Source: Didymella arachidicola
Taxonomy: Eukaryota; Ascomycota; Dothideomycetes; Pleosporales; Didymellaceae
Direction: 5' to 3'
Assembly: GCA_016630955.3 (NCBI GenBank)
Contig: CM050000.1
Location: forward strand, 620,001-684,000
DNA: 64,000 nt
Each line of letters begins with the position of its first letter. The first letter of the stretch is position 1. A program made the translations under genes and the position numbers. Below are positions 45,225 to 55,577 of the stretch, in pieces. Below the pieces are notes generated by a model. It saw nothing but the letters and a program-made list of their open reading frames with translations. It had not been told where the DNA came from and did not search any database.

Positions 45225-46531
45225 CTACCTCGGTGTACCATCTTGCAGCCTGCTGGCACGAAGAGAGTCACTAATCTCAGGAAATGATTGTCGAATCCGA
45301 GCATGCAAGCCTCCAATGTAGGCTCGCCACTTTTCCTTGCACTGATCGCACAAGGAAACGCCTCCGAGTCTGTAGGCTTCTTTCGTTCCGTATGTGCTGC
45401 GATAGCGACACTGAGTACATGGCTCCTCAACCTTCTTCTCCAACATCTCCGCAAGCCCTTCGAATAACAGCACATCTTTGTTACCAAGGATGTAGCGATA
45501 CTGACCCAGACTCTCTCCGTTGTTATCACTGGTGCTCTCTTGCTCATCAAACCGATTCCACAGCTTGTGGTTCTTGCGAGTCTGATCAATGACATGCTCC
45601 GTCTCGCGCTTGCTCAGTGCGAGACCTTCTTCAACGAAGCGGTAGCGGCGCATCATCATGTGGATTGGACCCCCGAATAGGCGAAGAAAGTTTATGACAA
45701 CCTGCATAGCCGGGCTCGCAGACCACGCGACATCGAGAGCCCACAGAGCCTCACGACATCTGTGATATGCCTTGATGCGCTCATCGTCCGGAGCGTAAGC
45801 AAAGAGGTTGTTTGTCTCGCCCTCGGCACGATGCTTCCAGAAAGCGATTGTATCGTACATGGTGTTGCCTATCTCAGCAACGGTGTCGAACTGGTCGTCA
45901 GTGAGCCAGAGATCATCCAGGTTGTTGCAAGCCAGGGCAGCAGCGATGGTGAATCGAGCGAGGGCATCGGTATCGCGCATACGGAAGTACTGGTAAGGGC
46001 CTCGTGACAGTGCGACAACGTAGCGATTGAAGAGCACGCTATTAGTCTGGCGTGACTTGTGTGATGTTACGAGCAGAAAGCAGCGGAATTCACGAGCCAT
46101 CGTGATACTAGCAAGGATCAGCAATCTGTAATAGCGGATGAGCAGTTGGCGATTGCGACATACTGGCCTAGCGTGCCTTCGAACAGGGTATTCAAGACTC
46201 TTTGAAGATTGTAGCCCAAGATGTCGTTATTACCGACAACATTGACAAGTTCTCCCCGAAACTCGGCGATGGTACCGATGATGATGATGCGCATGAGTGC
46301 GACGTAGCGGGTCCAATTGGTGTACTGTGGAATCACGGAGCGCGAGTATTCCCATGCTGTTGCGAAGATCTCCTCCACATGTCTTGGCAACTCGACATCT
46401 TTCAGGTCGTTCGCGATCTCAGCAGGATAGTACCAATGCTCTTGTACGACCACGTCGCCGTCTTGACTGAGCTGAAGGTCGTCCGCATTGCCAAGGGGCG
46501 TCGAAGATGCGTTGGCTGGGGTCTTGATCAC
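45225..46531 (-). CDS. ABA3: Alpha-ionylideneethane synthase-like protein (BcABA3 type)
   Basis: Two exons on the minus strand, 46164-46531 and 45225-46107 (56-bp intron), give about 416 residues. The start is unresolved: the open frame begins at GTG and an in-frame TGA precedes it, so a short upstream exon probably exists. The protein matches the abscisic-acid enzyme of Botrytis (BcABA3) through most of its length: WYYPAEIANDLKDVELP, AWEYSRSVIPQYTNWTRYVA, ACNNLDDLWLTDDQFD, FWKHRAEGETNNLFAY and GGPIHMMMRRYRFVEEGLAL. That enzyme makes alpha-ionylideneethane from farnesyl diphosphate without a usual terpene-synthase fold. A C-terminal CTQCRYRSTYG...CDQC pair (about 353-377) could bind zinc. No P450 or other ABA-pathway gene is near; 2 kb of empty sequence separates it from the transposon island. 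Confidence 0.85.
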
Positions 46532-48517
46532 TCGTCAGCTGAAATCGTACCTATTTGATCATCGGTGCCCTCCTCTTAAAAGTCTTGCTGTTACGGAGGT
46601 CTGCTCTAGCGAATGCAATACGCACAAGAACTGCAGTTGACATCATTCTCTGTGAAAAGCCCTGAATTCGAAGATCTCATAAACCACAGGTTACAGTGGT
46701 AACTGGCGCCCGTAGCACTGCAATGTACTCGGAGTAAGGAATGTCTGTAATTGAGCGTAGGCAATATAGTAGCAAAGGCTCTGCGCATCCTGCGCAGTAT
46801 CGATATAACCAAGCCTAGGGGCCGATAATCGGTCTGCTAGTGTCTTTGCTTTCACTTAAATTATTGTCGCATCGTTTGTCTTTCTAGACCAGTTTTCAAT
46901 CTGTGATACGGTGAAGTCATGTCTGTCGCTGGGTGAGAGAGTGTCAACTAGGGCTGCATCATCCACCCGTCTGAGCAGCGACATATGATTCGCGGCACGA
47001 AGTCGATTTGTTTTCACTCATCAAGGGATTTCAGCAAGGGGGGATGATTGAGGTCGCGGAGGAGTTAGTGTCGGGGGTTGAGATTGCCGAAGGAAGCGGC
47101 ACAGTAGATGGCCTGTGACGTGGTGGAAGGGGAAGCGGGTCCGAAGGACTCAGACAATTGATCAAAGCGTTTACAACACACACACATGGCAATGCGTTGT
47201 GCACTCAGGTCGGCAAACGAGGGGAGGGGAAGAGGTCTGGGCTAAATGTGACAGTAGTCGCAAGTGAGTTTGAGAAGTTCGATCGATGCCTTGAATTTAA
47301 CATATGCTGGCACACTCTGCTGTGCTTTGGTAGCAGAGTACAACTCAACGGGTCGACCATCGTAGAGGCATCGATGATTAGAAGCTTTCTCCTTGCTCGA
47401 AGATGAGTCGAGGCATGCTTGACGCCCATGAGCGGGGCGCTCCTTACGTCTTATGATGGCCATCAAGTCTACGTACAGATCCTGTAAAAGTCTCTAAAGG
47501 ATATCCGCGTCAAGGTACATTCAGCTCTTCTGGCGAAAAAAAAAAACCTAAGACTCGTCTCCGCATCCTCAGGTGACGTCTGGTTTGACGCTTGAGGTGT
47601 GGATTGCGAAATGCAATGCTGATCTCTGTGTGTTCGACCCTGAACGTGCTTTAAAAACGTTCCCACATCTAGAACTAAATTACCGCCGAAGATGGCTGCA
47701 ATATTTCCATTGCAAACAACAGGCAGCTTGTTGCACTCTTGGCAAAGTTATGACCATAAAGGCAAGAGCAGTGATTCGGCCATATATACCTGCAGTCGAC
47801 CATCCGCGCGGAGGTTTGTCCACGGCGGCATCGCCAACAATCCGATTTGAAGGATCAGCCTCGCTGGTGAGCGGTTGAGCATGCCTAAGACAGCACCATC
47901 GCCTTTCACCGAGAATGGACCTTTCACTCACAGACTGCACCTCAATGGCACGTTGATGTTGCAAGGAAAGCTGGTTTCCAGGATCTCTTTGGTAAGTTTG
48001 CTTCAAGCCTAAGTTCACCTAGTGACTCCTGTATATGCTGAAAGACGCATCTTTCTGATCAGACAGCGATATCCGGTCCACTACTAGACCTCTGTGCACT
48101 GAGGCTAGATCTGCAGTTGCACTGATCGATGAATCCCGCTAAAACCCTTAAAAGGACTGGTCTGCTCCTGGCATGCGAACCATTGTCTGTTGTTTTTGTT
48201 GTTGTTGCCCTCAATGGTATGGTTCCACGCTCTTGAGACTGCCACACTGTCGCGAAGGGGACTAGAGTTTGAGCTGCAATATGCTGAACTGTACCGAGGT
48301 ACCGGGTTGGGTATAGAACTTTCTCTTCCATACGCGTGAAGATTCAACGCCGATCTGCTCACGACATGGTCACTTTGATAAAAAGAAAAAGCAAGCCCTA
48401 GGTCAGAGTGGCCAGAAATGTTTAATTGCAGAATAGCGCGTCAGTTGAGCCACCGGCCAATATGATATTCAATAGATGTAAGCACTGCCGAGATGTACGA
48501 GCTCCGCCGCGGATACT
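46532..48517. other. 2-kb gene-poor stretch
   Basis: Left border of the transposon compartment. The largest frames (47158-47406, 47573-47878, 48105-48362) have no domain. A run of 11 A is near 47540. Nothing else recognised. Confidence 0.4.
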
Positions 48518-48649
48518 TACCTGTGGTAGGGGGCATACTATGGTATCAGGCGTAAGTAGTGTAGGTGGGTCCCGGAGTCCAGGGGTGCGGACCGAAAACG
48601 CAGCAGGCTTTCCTAATAATTGTGTGCAATAGCAGTACTGTGTTCCACC

Positions 48650-48714
48650 AGTAAGCTGCGCACCCTAGTAAGCTGCGCACCCTAGTAAGCTGCGCACCCT
48701 AGTAAGCTGCGCAC
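48650..48714. repeat. 17-bp subterminal repeats of TE-A, left (four units)
   Basis: agtaagctgcgcaccct starts at 48650, 48667, 48684 and 48701 (last unit ends cac). Probable transposase-binding sites by position; binding is inferred. Confidence 0.85.
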
Positions 48715-48799
48715 CACACCCAACTTAACGCGACTCTCCACGCGATAGCTCTACAACAACATAAGATAATAGCATAGAACTTTGTAGATAGCTAGTCTA

Positions 48800-50419
48800 T
48801 TACTGTGTACATTGAGTCCGCGTGTGTCCTTGGGTATGACACTTTGTACACGTTGGTGGTGCGCGTTGACGTCCCTGAGTAGCCTGAGCTTGTTCTACCT
48901 CCGCGACCACTCTTTCTGCCTCTATAGCGAGCTGCTGGCCTTGCTGAGCCTGTAGCGCTCCTCCACGAGCTATATATTGACGCCGCTGGTCTCTCCTACG
49001 TCGCTGGCGCTGACTAGCTGTACGAAGCTTCCTATTCTCCTCTGCGAGTATAGTCGCTGAGTTCATCGCAAGCTGACAACCTTGGACAAGCTGGCGTATA
49101 GCTTGGCTTGTTGGGCTCTGCGACTGGCGGCGAAGGAGGTCCTTTACGTGTTGAGCCTGCTTTTCAAGCTGCGCTATTGTACGCGGTGTCTCTGCGGTCC
49201 ATGCGACGTTGTCTGCTGTTGTCCCTGGTGGAGACGGCGTACGGACGACAGTGAGCGACGATAGGACGCGTTCTGGACAGGGAGGGATAAGCCCTGTCGC
49301 CTGGAAGCCTGCCTGGATGTTCTGCTGCGTGAGTACTGCTGGCCGGATCCGTGTATAGGCGGTAAGGAAGTCTATCTTGTCAATATGGTAGACGCCTTGG
49401 CGAGCTAGCTCCTGGATCTCGTGACCGTACGCTCGCTTGAGCGGAGAGAAGCAGCACACATCAAGTGGCTGGAGGAGGTGGGAGGTATGGGCTGGCATAC
49501 AGAGAGTGATGATCTTGTTCTCTGTACAGAACTGGTCGAACTCAGGCGTAGCGTGGCTGCTATGGCCATCTAGGATAAGAAGCCGGTAGACTCCATGCGT
49601 ACGAGGCGCTGTATATCTATTAAAGTGCTTTACCCACTCTACGCCGAGCTCATCTGTCGTCCAGCCGTTGTCTGATACAGCGAGCACCCAGTTTATAGGG
49701 ATGTTGTGGTACCAGCTAGCCTGGTGCTGCTTACCAGACAGGATCACGAACGGTGGAAGACACCAGCCAGACGCGTTGATACACTCGATTGTCGTGACCC
49801 AGTCTCTGTTCCTTGGTTGTACTGTGGCTGCCCGACCTACAATGTGAGAGCTAGTGACCACCTTGGACGTCGCTGCGACGCCCATCATAAAGCCAGTCTC
49901 ATCAAAGTTGTACGTGTCTGTGTCTAGTATCCCATAGGCCTGGCGCGTCTCCTCTACGAGCTTGAACCACGCTGAGATTGCGACAGGATCCTCACAGCGA
50001 GCGCGCTGGCTATAGACCTTCCTGTTCCACTTAGTCTGAAGCTCAGACTGGCTGTTGACAAAGCGCGACACCCAGTTCTTGCCTACAGGTGGAGGAGGTG
50101 GATCTTGGCCGCGGGCTACGAGTAGAGCGTCTGCCATGCGTCGTACATCAATAATATAGGGTGGAAAGCCTCGTCGATTAAGGTCTACGATCCACTGCAC
50201 AAGAGACTGCTCTTCAGTAGTTGATAGCTTTCGGTTGACAGAGACTATCTCTGATCGGGGGTGGACACCACGGATACGCGTCCGGAGAGTAGATTCTGGT
50301 ACGTTATACGCTCTCGCGAGGGCTCGGATTGATTGGCATGGTTTATTCTGATAGGAGACTATCGCGAGACTCAGTCTACCTTCACGAGATGTCACCTCAG
50401 GCCGTGGTTGTTGAGTCAT
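48800..50419 (-). CDS. TE-A transposase (DD35D, pogo/Fot type, zinc knuckle)
   Basis: Intronless, 539 residues from the ATG at 50419 (MTQQPRPEVTSREGRLSLAI). N-terminal helix-turn-helix (SIRALARAYNVPESTLRTRI) and a CENP-B/Tc5-like DNA-binding region (LVQWIVDLNRRGFPPYI, KNWVSRFVNSQSEL) are followed by the DDE core: YNFDETGFMMG, LLILDGHSSH and LLQPLDVCCFSPLKRAY. The second and third Asp are 35 residues apart. A coiled basic region leads to a C-terminal zinc knuckle, CTKCHTQGHTRTQC (C-x2-C-x4-H-x4-C). All catalytic residues are present and the frame is open, so it could be active. The zinc knuckle is not part of classical pogo; it is shared with TE-B and TE-D. Confidence 0.95.
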   Translation of the reverse strand: MTQQPRPEVTSREGRLSLAIVSYQNKPCQSIRALARAYNVPESTLRTRIRGVHPRSEIVSVNRKLSTTEEQSLVQWIVDLNRRGFPPYIIDVRRMADALLVARGQDPPPPPVGKNWVSRFVNSQSELQTKWNRKVYSQRARCEDPVAISAWFKLVEETRQAYGILDTDTYNFDETGFMMGVAATSKVVTSSHIVGRAATVQPRNRDWVTTIECINASGWCLPPFVILSGKQHQASWYHNIPINWVLAVSDNGWTTDELGVEWVKHFNRYTAPRTHGVYRLLILDGHSSHATPEFDQFCTENKIITLCMPAHTSHLLQPLDVCCFSPLKRAYGHEIQELARQGVYHIDKIDFLTAYTRIRPAVLTQQNIQAGFQATGLIPPCPERVLSSLTVVRTPSPPGTTADNVAWTAETPRTIAQLEKQAQHVKDLLRRQSQSPTSQAIRQLVQGCQLAMNSATILAEENRKLRTASQRQRRRRDQRRQYIARGGALQAQQGQQLAIEAERVVAEVEQAQATQGRQRAPPTCTKCHTQGHTRTQCTQ

Positions 50420-50759
50420 GGTCGTTGGCGCAGATGGAGTTGTAAGGATTTGGTGGGGTGCGCAGCTTACTAGGGTGCGCAGCTTACTAGGGTGCGCAGC
50501 TTACTGGTGGAACACAGTACTGCTATTGCACACAATTATTAGGAAAGCCTGCTGCGTTTTCGGTCCGCACCCCTGGACTCCGGGACCCACCTACACTACT
50601 TACGCCTGATACCATAGTAAATATTGTGGGTGGGTCTTTGAGGGGCTCGTGGACTTAGACGCGTAATCCACATGTATTAAAAGTTTTATTATTTGTAAGT
50701 CGCTAGATAGCGTATAAGTTAGCTATTATAACTATTAAATTTGATAAAAGTATACTTTA

Positions 50760-50971
50760 GTAGTTAGGATAAGTTTTGCGAGTGGGGATAGAGAACAGGG
50801 GTGCGGGCTGAATCATAAAGTCTGTTTCTTATATTGTTCTCGAACGAGAGCGGCAGTAGAAGCTAACTAATACGTTATCGCCTAATTAGAGGCCTTTATA
50901 GTTACAGTACGCTAACTGCCTTAATTACCCCCTCCGGGACCCACTCACAAAACTTATCCCAGGTACCACAG
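50760..50971. mobile_element. MITE Z inside MITE X
   Basis: 212 bp between TA duplicates (50758-50759 and 50972-50973). Right end rc reads ctgtggtacctgggataag; left end reads gtagttaggataagttttg, diverged at the tip but alike in the next 20 bases (ggataagtttt-g-gagtggg). Non-coding and A/T-rich inside. Boundaries are approximate on the left. Confidence 0.55.
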
Positions 50972-51051
50972 TAAATAACAATCCTAGTGTTTCAGTCCGC
51001 AACCCTGGACGCCGTCCCCCACCCACAATACTTATGCCCCCTACCACAGTA

Positions 51052-51573
51052 CGATTTCAGATCGTCGTCGGCTTCGGGCTGATATGACGACCAATCTTCG
51101 ACACAAATCATTATCGCGCATCCTGCCCCACGTCTTCCATTCTTCATGGCGGTTGCTCATGTATGCCCAAGATACATTAGGAGTGTCGTGCCGCGTCATC
51201 ACCCATACAGCAGCACGCCTTGATGATTGAGAAGAGGTCATGACGTCATGCCCTCTGAGGTCCCCTCAACGGGAATCATGCCGACGACTGAGATTAACAA
51301 CAATAGTCCCAAACATTCTCTATCTACAGGGTAAAGCGTCACCTACGTGCATGAGATGACATAGCTCGGCGTCCGAGATGTGGCCTTCGGCATATCGGGA
51401 GTCCGAAATGGAGTGGTATTCTTGATTTACTATCGGTCCTAACGAGTAGGTCGAGGTCGCGGTTGACCCGACCAACACTAAGAGCTGAGTCGTGGCTTGG
51501 CAGACGTACCTGACCATATAAAAGCTAAGCATATTTCATTTTTTTACATATTTAGAATATAATACATAATATA
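51052..51573. other. Spacer between MITE X and TE-B
   Basis: About 520 bp. Small frames on the minus strand (51041-51241, 51320-51532) have no features. Strongly A/T-rich from 51535 to 51573, just before the TA target of TE-B. Confidence 0.4.
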
Positions 51574-53010
51574 ACGTACCTCACGGGTAAGTGGGCCACC
51601 CTGTCTAGTGGGCCACTTTTGCCAAGACCACACCAAAACTCTCTCCCTACACTAATGCCTCAACAACAAGGTCAATCAGACGCGTTAAAAGAAGCTCGGA
51701 TACAGCTTGCACTTCAAGCTATCAAACAGGATGCGAATCTCTCCCTGCGACGCGTTGCAGCTATCTTCAACGTGCCCCGAACTACACTAGCCCAACGACG
51801 CGCTGGACAGCCCTCAAGAGTTGATTCTATGCCTAGCCGACGGTATCTGGATGAGCACGCAGAGGAGGCGATTGTTGATCACGTTCTTTACCTTATACAG
51901 CGAGGAGAACCCCCTCGCTTGTCAGATGTGGCTGATATGGCCAATTTGCTGCGACAAGAGCGTGGAATGGCCCCTGTTGGCCGAAATTGGCCCAGTACGT
52001 TTGTAAAGCGTCAACCAAGGCTAAAAGTAAAGTTTAGTCGCAAGTATGACTACAAGAGAGCCCTCTGCGAGGATCCTGAGATAATACAGGGCTGGTTCAG
52101 CCTAGTAGCTAATGTCAAAGCTAAGTACGGCATTGTGGACGAAGACACGTACAACTTTGACGAGACTGGCTTTGCAATGGGTCAGATTACCCCTAGAGCA
52201 GTGGTTGCAGACGTAGAGAACCGAGGACGAGCAAAGCAGATACAGCCAGGCAATAAGGAGTGGGCTACGTTAATCTTAGGCGTAAATGCTGCAGGGTGGG
52301 CTATTCCACCCTTTATTATCCTTAAAGCCAAAACCCACACCACCAACTGGTCTAAGGACAAAGATCTGCCCCAGGACTGGGTAATTGGGGTCTCTGAGAA
52401 CGGCTGGACCAACAACGAGCTTGGTCTTGACTGGTTGAAGCACTTTAACAGGCATACTAAGGAGCGTACCTATGGGACCCACCGTTTGCTACTTATAGAC
52501 GGCCATGAGAGCCACCAGGCCGCAGCATTCACCCAATACTGCAAAGAGAACAAGATTGTAACTCTTACAATGCCTGCGCACTCATCGCACCTCTTGCAGC
52601 CGCTTGATGTGGGTTGTTTTGCCCCTTTGAAGCGGGAGTACGGGCATCAGGTCAACAAGCTCTCGCGCAACCGGATCAACCACATAGACAAGCAGTCGTT
52701 CCTAGTATGCTTAAGAGCAGCATATAACGCGACTATCACCCCTAGCAACATCCAGGGAGGGTTCCGAGGCGCTGGATTGGTCCCCTTTGACCCAGAACGG
52801 GTCATATCAACCCTCAATGTGAGGCTGCGGACTCCATCACCCCAACTACCTACCAACAACGAGCCCTGGCAGTCCCAAACCCCCAAAAACCTGCTTGAAT
52901 TTCAGTCGCAATCAACTCTAATTCGAGACAAGTATAAGAGGCAGCAGGGCAGCTCACCAAATTCAGTGTATAGCGCGCTAGAGCACTATGCAAAGGGGGG
53001 AGCAAAGGTA

Positions 53011-55145
53011 CCGAGTTCGGCCTCGTGATGCACACGGCGCGTGATGCACACCCCACCAACTTTCGCACCCCAGAATAAGTGAGGTTATTGATCGACACCA
53101 CAACGCTACTATCGCGAGATAAGTTGGTGGATTACTATATAGACTATTGCGAAACTTTTGGCTACCACAGTTTTTTTGGAGGACGCGTGGTGCGGCCAGT
53201 AGACGTTGTTGTGGGTGAAGGTGGTAAGGGCGCCTTATGGGCAGCCACCTGCCTTCGCACAGCACCACCACCACGATTCTTTGTTACTTTTGACTGAGAT
53301 CTCTGTGAGGCCTTACTCTTAGCCTGTTTAGGCAATTGGGTACTTTTTTCTGCGTTGCTCTTGCGCTGAGCCTCTTCTTTACAAGCCTCAATTTGAGCGC
53401 GCTTTGCAGCCTGTGCCTTAGCTGTCAATACCTTCTTCTTCTCTCGCTCAACACGCTTATCTTCCTTCTCCTTCGCTTGAATAAGCTTCTTCTGGTGTTG
53501 AAGCTCCTTCTTAGTAGCTTTTGCTGCCTCCGCAGCGCGCTCTAGGTCCTCTTTTGCCTGGAGTTCTTGCTTCGCGCGCTCAATGCGTGAAGGACTCCAC
53601 AAGACTGCACCACCACTGTCATTACCGTCAATAGGTTGCAAAGGTAGTACCCTCCGCTTTCTCTTCTTATTCTTATTAGCCTTTAGAGCCTCTTCTAGGC
53701 CTTCAATCCGAGCTTCTTGGACTTCTAATCGCACGTGGAGTTGGTGAAGGGCTTGATCAACTGCCTCATCAGCACTGGACCTATCCTCTTCTCTTGCACG
53801 CTTAAGTAGCCGCTGCGTCTTGCGCCAACTAGGTGAACCTGGTGCAGGCTGAGGCCCTGTAGGCTCTGAGGTCGTGCTAGGCGTCCTTGGTGTTGGTATT
53901 CTGAACTTCTTGAGCACGACGTCGGCATCTGGTGGGTGGATTCCAGTACACTTAAAGGCCTGTACAACGAGGTCTTTGGTGAAGGTCTTCTTCCAAGCTG
54001 CCCAAAAGAGCGGGAAGAAGTCAGCTTGACCTACAGGCACCCACCCCTCTGTGGTATGGCCGCGGTGAAGGAGTTCCATGGAGTAGCTCTGTGCCAACGG
54101 CCCAAAGCACGCTACATCAAGCGGCTGAAGCGCGTGGGTTGCGTGCGGAGGGAATATAAGTAGGAGAATCTTGTTAGCATGAGCGTATTCGATGAAGGCC
54201 TGGGTAACGTGACTGCCGTGGCCATCAAGGATCAAGAGCCTGTACTTCCCTCGCGCTCTTACTCTTGTATAGCGATCAAACACCTGCTTCAGCCAGGCAA
54301 CACCAAGAGCATCATTTATCCAGCCATTTACTGAGGTACCAAAGTGTATATCGTGTTTCCCTGCGTCGACGCGCTGCACCCAGCTCTCTTGGAGCTGGAG
54401 AGACGATGAAGGATAGATGACTGCGGGCGGCAACGCATAACCATCAGCTCCTACTGCTCCTACTACTGTCACCCACTTCCTGTTGCCATCATGAGATGCT
54501 AGCTTGTATTTCCGGCGCCCAAAGAGTCGCTTATCGAAGATTCTGACGCCCTTTGACATCACTCCAATCATGAATCCCTTCTCATCCATATTGTACGTGT
54601 TTTCAGGCTCTATTGAATGCTGCTTGATTGTACTGTGCAGCAGGTCAAAATAAGAGCTAAAGGATTCATATGAAGCAGCATCGTGACGTGATTTTTCCAT
54701 AGGCGTGGTCCAGGCTGTGAGAAGGTCGTCGGGGTAGCGATGAAGGAAGCGCGATACCCATCGATCGGAGGGCTCCCATTGACACAGCGACTTCACGATT
54801 CTCCGCAGGATCTTTCTTGTAGGCATAAGGTGTCTCTCGGTAAGTGATTTGACGTATTGTACAACCTCTATTTCATCGCGTGGGTGGAGAACTAGCTGGT
54901 GTTTTGATTTGACCTCATTTGACGCGCATACACCTTGGTGCCTTCGGCTCAACGTAGTGCGACAACAACCGTGTTTCTGGGCAAGATCTTTATACGTAAA
55001 ATGTTCTCCATACTTCAAAGTAGCTAGCTCTGCGAGGGCTTCTTTTAACGGCATCGTGGGGTTGAGTTATGGGGGGGTGCGCAGTATAGGTCAATGTTGG
55101 TGGGGTGTGCATCACGCGCCGCGTGCATCACGAGGCCGAACACGC
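53011..55145 (-). mobile_element. TE-C, pogo/Fot-like transposon inside TE-B
   Basis: TA target duplicates at 53009-53010 and 55146-55147. Ends match over 49 bp with three mismatches; shared words include ttcggcctcgtgatgcac and gcgtgatgcacacccc, the latter repeating part of the former. Length 2,135 bp. One intact transposase on the minus strand. Younger than TE-B by nesting. Confidence 0.92.
53162..55054 (-). CDS. TE-C transposase (DD35D, lysine-rich C-terminus)
   Basis: Intronless, 630 residues from the ATG at 55054 (MPLKEALAELATLKYGEHFT). Helix-turn-helix (YKDLAQKHGCCRTTLSRRH), CENP-B-like region (PSDRWVSRFLHRYPDDL), then the DDE core: YNMDEKGFMIG, LLILDGHGSH and ALQPLDVACFGPLAQSY, again with 35 residues between the last two Asp. 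Instead of a zinc knuckle, the last 200 residues form a Lys/Glu/Ala-rich coiled coil (AKEDLERAAEAAKATKKE-like runs) and a basic tail (SKASQRSQSKVTKNRGGGA). It is the most divergent of the four transposases here. The frame and triad are intact. Confidence 0.95.
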   Translation of the reverse strand: MPLKEALAELATLKYGEHFTYKDLAQKHGCCRTTLSRRHQGVCASNEVKSKHQLVLHPRDEIEVVQYVKSLTERHLMPTRKILRRIVKSLCQWEPSDRWVSRFLHRYPDDLLTAWTTPMEKSRHDAASYESFSSYFDLLHSTIKQHSIEPENTYNMDEKGFMIGVMSKGVRIFDKRLFGRRKYKLASHDGNRKWVTVVGAVGADGYALPPAVIYPSSSLQLQESWVQRVDAGKHDIHFGTSVNGWINDALGVAWLKQVFDRYTRVRARGKYRLLILDGHGSHVTQAFIEYAHANKILLLIFPPHATHALQPLDVACFGPLAQSYSMELLHRGHTTEGWVPVGQADFFPLFWAAWKKTFTKDLVVQAFKCTGIHPPDADVVLKKFRIPTPRTPSTTSEPTGPQPAPGSPSWRKTQRLLKRAREEDRSSADEAVDQALHQLHVRLEVQEARIEGLEEALKANKNKKRKRRVLPLQPIDGNDSGGAVLWSPSRIERAKQELQAKEDLERAAEAAKATKKELQHQKKLIQAKEKEDKRVEREKKKVLTAKAQAAKRAQIEACKEEAQRKSNAEKSTQLPKQAKSKASQRSQSKVTKNRGGGAVRRQVAAHKAPLPPSPTTTSTGRTTRPPKKLW

Positions 55146-55577
55146 TAGCGCACCAGCTTGCGTTGATGAGAAAGGAACGTGATGAGCTTCGAGAGGCTCT
55201 AGCAGCTGCAACAGAGCGCAAATCACATAAAAGGAAGCGAATTCAAACAGGAGGGAGCATAACAGTTGAAGAGGCACAGCGTTTAACTGCTCTAAAGGAG
55301 TTTGGCGTGCGTGGTGATGGTAAGAAGCCAAAGAAGAGGATGCGCGCTGAAGGAGGTGAACTATCCCAACGACGGTGTGGAACGTGCGGAGAGACAGGGC
55401 ACAACGCGCGAACGTGTAAATAACACTTATCTACCATGGACCTTGCCAGGACGTCTTCCTCAGAACCCCCATACGCGAGGTGCTGTTACTATACTACAAT
55501 TTAATGTGAAGTTTGGTGTGGTCTTGGCAAAAGTGGCCCACTAGACAGGGTGGCCCACTTACCCGTGAGGTACGTTA

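Larger units (their letters stand above)
48638..50517 (-). mobile_element. TE-A, pogo/Fot-type transposon (1.9 kb)
   Basis: Ends start ctgtgttccaccagtaag on both sides in inverted orientation, with TA at 48636-48637 and 50518-50519. Inside the ends lie 17-bp direct repeats (agtaagctgcgcaccct), four on the left (48650-48714), three on the right (50455-50505). One transposase gene occupies the interior. The ends are identical to each other, so the element looks recent. Confidence 0.85.
48538..50617. mobile_element. MITE W, perfect palindrome split by TE-A
   Basis: Left arm 48538-48635 and right arm 50520-50617, 98 bp each, are exact reverse complements. The element is flanked by TA (48536-48537 and 50618-50619) inside MITE X. 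Arms begin ctatggtatcaggcgtaag, related to the X, Y and Z ends (shared gtccagggg-tgcggac block). Removing TE-A leaves the arms around a single central TA, a 198-bp perfect palindrome. Alternatively the arms are simply outer parts of a long TE-A terminal repeat. Confidence 0.7.
48520..51049. mobile_element. MITE X, host of nested insertions
   Basis: Terminal repeats: left begins ctgtggtagggggcata (48521), right ends tatgccccctaccacag (51049). TA flanks both ends (48518-48519, 51050-51051), with one extra C on the left. The left arm is interrupted after ...gggggcaTA by MITE W; the arm resumes at 50620 with aatattgtgggtggg. Without insertions X is about 240 bp of sequence around MITE Z. It carries no gene of its own and is A/T-rich inside (50640-50760). 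Confidence 0.75.
51655..55423 (+). pseudogene. TE-B transposase, split by TE-C insertion
   Basis: Part one 51655-53010 (452 codons, start MPQQQGQSDALKEARIQLAL) and part two 55148-55423 (91 codons and stop). TE-C plus one TA separates them; the two parts share the same phase, so the gene was open before insertion. Part one has the HTH (SLRRVAAIFNVPRTTLAQRR), CENP-B-like region, and the DDE core YNFDETGFAMG, LLLIDGHESH, LLQPLDVGCFAPLKREYG (DD35D). Part two has a coiled, basic stretch and the zinc knuckle CGTCGETGHNARTC. As it stands part one reads into TE-C and stops after six codons, at 53028, so the knuckle is lost. A truncated protein could still bind DNA. Confidence 0.93.
51574..55575 (+). 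mobile_element. TE-B, pogo/Fot-type transposon, interrupted by TE-C
   Basis: Terminal inverted repeats of 64 identical bases (51574-51637 and 55512-55575) begin acgtacctcacgggtaag, with TA on each side (51572-51573 and 55576-55577). The ends contain the pair agtgggccac/agtgggccac in direct orientation. Own length without TE-C is about 1.87 kb. Carries one transposase gene, split by TE-C. Confidence 0.93.

Noticed and set aside
48650..48714. Regular direct repeats, CRISPR-like at first sight
   Set aside because: Units abut without spacers and recur inverted at the other end of TE-A, so they are transposon subterminal repeats in a eukaryotic genome.
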